NCBI GenBank assembly: GCA_039817245.1
Contig: JBCBWF010000277.1
Span: 1 to 6,950, forward strand
Source of the DNA: Thermohalobaculum sp039817245
GTDB taxonomy: Bacteria > Pseudomonadota > Alphaproteobacteria > Rhodobacterales > Rhodobacteraceae
Length of the DNA: 6,950 bases
Direction of reading: 5' to 3'
Position numbers and translations under genes: made by a program. Below, in pieces: positions 3,972-6,950 of this stretch (position 1 is its first letter; each line of letters starts with the position of its first letter). Below the pieces are notes generated by a model. It ran no database searches. It was not told the origin of the DNA and saw only the letters and a program-made list of their open reading frames with translations.

Positions 3972-6464
3972 TCAGCCATCGGCGCGGATGGCGGCGTTCT
4001 TCGGGTCGTAGGGGCTCTCCGCCACCACCTCCGCCGGGTAGAGCTCGCGGAACATGCGCAGCATCAGCTTCTGCCCGGGCACCGCCAGCGCCGGCTCCAC
4101 ATAGCCGATGCCGATCTGCTTGCCCGCGGCTACCGACCAGCCGCCGGAGGTCAGCCGGCCCACCTTGCGATCCCCGTCATAGAGCGCCTCGCGCCCCCAT
4201 GGATCCGCGTCCGCCGGCCCGTCGATCAGCACCGTCACGCATTTCGCGCGGATGCCGGTCGCCACCATCGCCGCCTTGCCCTTGAAGTCCTTTTCCATGT
4301 CCACGAACCGGTCCAGCCCGCTCTCCAGCGGCGTCGCATCGCGGCCGAGATCGGAGCCGAAGGCGCGGTAGCTCTTCTCCTGGCGCAGCCAGTTCTGCGC
4401 GCGTGCGCCGCAAAGCGTGAGCCCGATCCCCTCGCCCACCTCCATGATGCGGTCGAACAGGTGGTTCTGCATCTCGAAGGGGTGGTGCAGCTCCCAGCCG
4501 AGCTCGCCCGTATAGGCCACGCGGATGGCCAGCGTCGGCACCATGCCGAGATCGATCTGCCGCGCCGAGAGCCAGGGGAAGCGCTTGTTCGACAGGGCCG
4601 TCGCCGGATCCGCATCCACCAGGAGCGGGCGCAGCAGCTCGCGCGACCTCGGCCCCGCGATCGCGAAGACCCCGTACTGCGTCGTCACATCCGCCAGATA
4701 CATCGCGCCGAATTCGCCCAGCTTCTGCTGCACCATCTTGGCGAGATAGTCGCTGTCATAGGCCTGCGCGGCGCCGGCGGTCACGAGGTAGTAGGCGTCC
4801 TCCGCCTGGCGCACGATGGTCAGCTCCGTGCGCACCGTGCCCGCCTCGGTCAGCGCATAGGTGAGATTGATCCGACCCACCTTCGGCAGCCTGTTGCAGG
4901 TCAGCCAGTCGAGGAAGGCGGTCGCCCCCGGCCCGCTCAGCACATGCTTGGTGAAGGCGGTCGCGTCGAAGAGGCCCACGCCCTCGCGCACCGCCCGCGC
5001 CTCCGCCTCGGCAAAGCGCCACCAGCCCCCGCGCCGGAAGGACCGGCTCGCATGGTCGTCGAAATCCGGCGTGTCGGCGAAGTAGTTGGGCCGCTCCCAG
5101 CCGTTCACCTGGCCGAACTGCGCGCCCCGCGCCTTCAGCCGGTCATACGAAGGCGCCGTGCGCAGTGGCCGGCAGGCGGGCCGCTCCTCGTCCGGATGGT
5201 GGAGGATGTAGACATGCTCATACGCCTCCTCGTTCTTGCGCGCGGCGTATTCGCGGTTCACCCAGCGGCCGTAGCGGCGCGGGTCGAGCGACCACATGTC
5301 GATCTCCGCCTCGCCCTCGGTGATGAGCTGGGCAAGGTAGTGCCCGGTGCCGCCCGCCGCCGTGATCCCGAAGGAGAAGCCCTCGGCGAAGTAGAAATTC
5401 TCCACCCCCGGCGCGGGGCCCACCAGCGGGTTGCCGTCCGGCGTGTAGCAGATGGGCCCGTTATAGTCGTCCTTCAGCCCCACCTCCTCCGAGGACGGGA
5501 TGCGGTGGATGAAGCTCGTATACTCCTCCTCGATCCGCTCCAGATCCAGCGGCAGCAGATCCGCGCGGAAGCCCTGCGGCACCCCATGCACCGCCCAGGC
5601 CGGCGCGCCGCGCTCATAGGGCCCCAGGATCCAGCCGCCGCGCTCCTCGCGCACATACCACTTGGCATCCGCGTCGCGCAGCACCGGGTGCTCGCCATTG
5701 GTCGAGCGCCACTGCACCAGCGCCGGGTCCGGCTCGGTCACGATGTACTGGTGCTCCACCGGGATCGCGGGGATGTAGCAGCCCACCATCGCCGCGGTGC
5801 GCTGGGCGTGGTTGCCGGTGGCGGTCACCACCACCTCCGCCTCGATCTCGAAGGCTTCGCCGTTCTGTACGAGGTTGCCGCCCTTCTCCGCCATCATGTG
5901 GCCTTCGACGATCCAGTGCCCGTTCTGGCGGCGGAACCCGTTCACCTGGGCCTTGCGCAGGATCTCCACGCCCCGCTGGCGCGCACCCTTGGCCATCGCC
6001 TGGCTCACATCGGCGGGGTTAATGTAGCCGTCCGTCGGGTGGTAGATCGCGCCCACCAGGTCCTCGGTGCGCACCAGCGGGTAGCGGTCCTTGATGTCGC
6101 CGGGGCTCAGCCACTCATAGGGGATGCCGATGGTCTCCGCCGTGCTCGCATAGAGCATGTACTCGTCCAGCCGCTCCCGGCTCTGCGCCATGCGCAGATT
6201 GCCCACCACCGAGAAGCCCGCATTCAGCCCCGTCTCCTCCTCAAGGGTCTTGTAGAACCTGATGGAGTAGTCGTGGATATGGCTCGTCGCGTAGGACATG
6301 TTGAAATAGGGCAGCAGGCCGGCCGCATGCCAGGTGGAGCCCGCGGTCAGCTCGTCGCGCTCCAGGAGCAGCGTGTCCGTCCAGCCCGCCTTGGCCAGAT
6401 GATAGGCGATCGAGCAGCCCACCGCGCCGCCGCCTACGACCACCGCTCTCGCCTGTCTGCGCAT
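3972..6464 (-). CDS. FAD- and folate-dependent demethylase of the dimethylglycine/sarcosine dehydrogenase family (GcvT-type)
   Basis: Encodes 830 residues, matching the 810-860 of the family. These enzymes oxidise an N-methyl group on dimethylglycine, sarcosine or a related amine using FAD, and a C-terminal domain passes the carbon to tetrahydrofolate, giving 5,10-methylene-THF. Seen: dinucleotide motif GGGAVG (11-16), acidic E35 at the end of strand two, and TAGSTWHAAGL, whose H46 aligns with the histidine that carries covalent FAD in mammalian dimethylglycine dehydrogenase. The FAD domain runs to about 370 and a middle domain to about 425. The GcvT-like folate domain spans about 430-720 (LFDAT, RTELT with E547, YTGELGW at 651-657), with a C-terminal barrel to the end. 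No signal peptide, so cytoplasmic. The ATG at 6464 has GGGAG (6472-6476) seven bases upstream and places the FAD motif at the N terminus; a longer frame from 6608 would add 48 unlike residues. The exact substrate is not settled; family resemblance favours dimethylglycine. Confidence 0.88.
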   Translation of the reverse strand: MRRQARAVVVGGGAVGCSIAYHLAKAGWTDTLLLERDELTAGSTWHAAGLLPYFNMSYATSHIHDYSIRFYKTLEEETGLNAGFSVVGNLRMAQSRERLDEYMLYASTAETIGIPYEWLSPGDIKDRYPLVRTEDLVGAIYHPTDGYINPADVSQAMAKGARQRGVEILRKAQVNGFRRQNGHWIVEGHMMAEKGGNLVQNGEAFEIEAEVVVTATGNHAQRTAAMVGCYIPAIPVEHQYIVTEPDPALVQWRSTNGEHPVLRDADAKWYVREERGGWILGPYERGAPAWAVHGVPQGFRADLLPLDLERIEEEYTSFIHRIPSSEEVGLKDDYNGPICYTPDGNPLVGPAPGVENFYFAEGFSFGITAAGGTGHYLAQLITEGEAEIDMWSLDPRRYGRWVNREYAARKNEEAYEHVYILHHPDEERPACRPLRTAPSYDRLKARGAQFGQVNGWERPNYFADTPDFDDHASRSFRRGGWWRFAEAEARAVREGVGLFDATAFTKHVLSGPGATAFLDWLTCNRLPKVGRINLTYALTEAGTVRTELTIVRQAEDAYYLVTAGAAQAYDSDYLAKMVQQKLGEFGAMYLADVTTQYGVFAIAGPRSRELLRPLLVDADPATALSNKRFPWLSARQIDLGMVPTLAIRVAYTGELGWELHHPFEMQNHLFDRIMEVGEGIGLTLCGARAQNWLRQEKSYRAFGSDLGRDATPLESGLDRFVDMEKDFKGKAAMVATGIRAKCVTVLIDGPADADPWGREALYDGDRKVGRLTSGGWSVAAGKQIGIGYVEPALAVPGQKLMLRMFRELYPAEVVAESPYDPKNAAIRADG

Positions 6465-6554
6465 GTCTTGTCTCCCAACACCAGAATCCTGCCGCGTTCC
6501 GGCCTTATCGTGCCCGCGCACGCTGCGGCATTGGTCTTGTAAGGGCGAGGGATC
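6465..6554. promoter_or_regulatory. Divergent promoter region with nested inverted repeats
   Basis: These 90 bases separate two divergent genes, so both promoters should lie here or just inside the flanking coding ends. I see no clear -35/-10 pair on either strand. Two inverted repeats are nested: TGCCGC (6490-6495) with GCGGCA (6525-6530), and inside it CGTGC (6509-6513) with GCACG (6518-6522). These could be an operator for a regulator of the dehydrogenase, but the arms are short and GC-rich. Confidence 0.4.
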
Positions 6555-6950
6555 ATGCGACCAGACCTCAATCAGAATCGACATTCCGATGACGCGCCCG
6601 CACAGCACCCCGCCCTCACCGGCGCCGGGGAAGTGGCGGGGTTCTGGACCAACCTCGCCGCCGGCTTCCGCCTCGCCCTCGCCCTGCCGGTCCGCGAGGA
6701 TGCGTTCGAATCGCGCGGCCGCTCCGCCCTCTTCCTCTGGTGCGCCTTCGCCGGCCTCGTCCTCTTCTGCGAATACGCGATGATGCGCCCCGTCGCGGGC
6801 CTCTCGCCTTTCGCCGCCACGCTCCTCGCCGCGCAGCTCTTCACCATGCTGCTCGCGCTCCGCCTCGCCGCCCTCGCCGTCGGCCTCGGCGCGCAGAGCC
6901 GCGCCTTCGACGTGCGCCTCCTGCCGGCGCTGATGCTGAGCACGCTCGCC
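6555..6950 (+). CDS. Unrecognised multi-span membrane protein, N-terminal part
   Basis: The frame is open from the ATG at 6555 to the window end (132 codons, no stop), so the gene continues outside. Upstream GAGGG (6547-6551) and AAGGG (6541-6545) could serve as ribosome binding sites. The first 28 residues are polar and probably cytoplasmic. Residues 30-55 form an aromatic/hydrophobic then charged stretch (FWTNLAAGFRLALALPVRED). Two membrane segments are clear, about 57-77 and 83-110, and a third begins near 121. I do not recognise the family with confidence. The short N-terminal stretch vaguely recalls membrane proteins carrying a C-terminal C13 peptidase domain, but the diagnostic part is not in view. 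It is divergent from the dehydrogenase, so a functional link is only possible. Composition and codon use look native. Confidence 0.65.
   Translation, partial: MRPDLNQNRHSDDAPAQHPALTGAGEVAGFWTNLAAGFRLALALPVREDAFESRGRSALFLWCAFAGLVLFCEYAMMRPVAGLSPFAATLLAAQLFTMLLALRLAALAVGLGAQSRAFDVRLLPALMLSTLA

Noticed and set aside
1928..4285. 785-codon + strand frame spanning the end of pnp, the intergenic region and the minus-strand genes
   Set aside because: It crosses three well-supported features, including a probable terminator, and its product is arginine/glycine/proline-rich low-complexity sequence. It is a by-product of composition.
3717..6542. 941-codon + strand frame opposite the dehydrogenase
   Set aside because: It is antisense to a clearly recognisable flavoenzyme with all its motifs. 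The H/R/A/L-rich product resembles no family.
6465..6608. 48-residue N-terminal extension of the dehydrogenase (start at 6608)
   Set aside because: The FAD motif would begin only after residue 55, the extra residues look unlike the family, and the frame would overlap the divergent gene. The ATG at 6464 has a good ribosome site and the usual N terminus.

Overview
The window is very GC-rich chromosomal DNA from an alphaproteobacterium, most likely of the Rhodobacterales (Rhodobacter/Roseobacter relatives). This rests on the truB-rpsO-pnp gene order, the wording of the PNPase and S15 proteins, and near-exclusive use of G/C-ending codons. The lineage is inferred from remembered family sequences, not from a search.

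Left part (1-2942, + strand): the 3' end of truB (tRNA pseudouridine-55 synthase), then rpsO (ribosomal protein S15) 11 bp later, then a 316-bp spacer, then a complete pnp (polynucleotide phosphorylase). This is a conserved translation and RNA-turnover cluster. The spacer has no credible gene. It holds a hairpin just after rpsO, a short tandem repeat, and a run of three hairpins ending directly before the pnp ribosome binding site. In E. coli PNPase autoregulates through a hairpin leader, so this run is the best regulatory candidate in the window.

Middle (2943-3184): a convergent intergenic region with three strong inverted repeats. The second is followed by a short T-rich tract and probably terminates pnp.

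Right part (3185-6464, - strand): an apparent two-gene operon. The first gene encodes an 830-residue two-part flavoenzyme of the dimethylglycine/sarcosine dehydrogenase family (FAD domain plus folate-binding GcvT-like domain). It would oxidatively demethylate an N-methylated amine and pass the one-carbon unit to tetrahydrofolate. The second, tightly coupled gene encodes a predicted exported protein joining a YbaY/YscW-like domain to a META/HslJ domain. At 6555 a divergent + strand gene begins and runs off the window. It encodes the N-terminal part of an unrecognised multi-span membrane protein.

I see no mobile element, CRISPR array, tRNA, rRNA or phage gene, and no convincing undescribed system. 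Most of the window is ordinary core genome. The points worth a second look are the RNA structures around rpsO and pnp, the hairpin cluster after pnp, and the pairing of a cytoplasmic flavoenzyme with an exported YscW-META protein.
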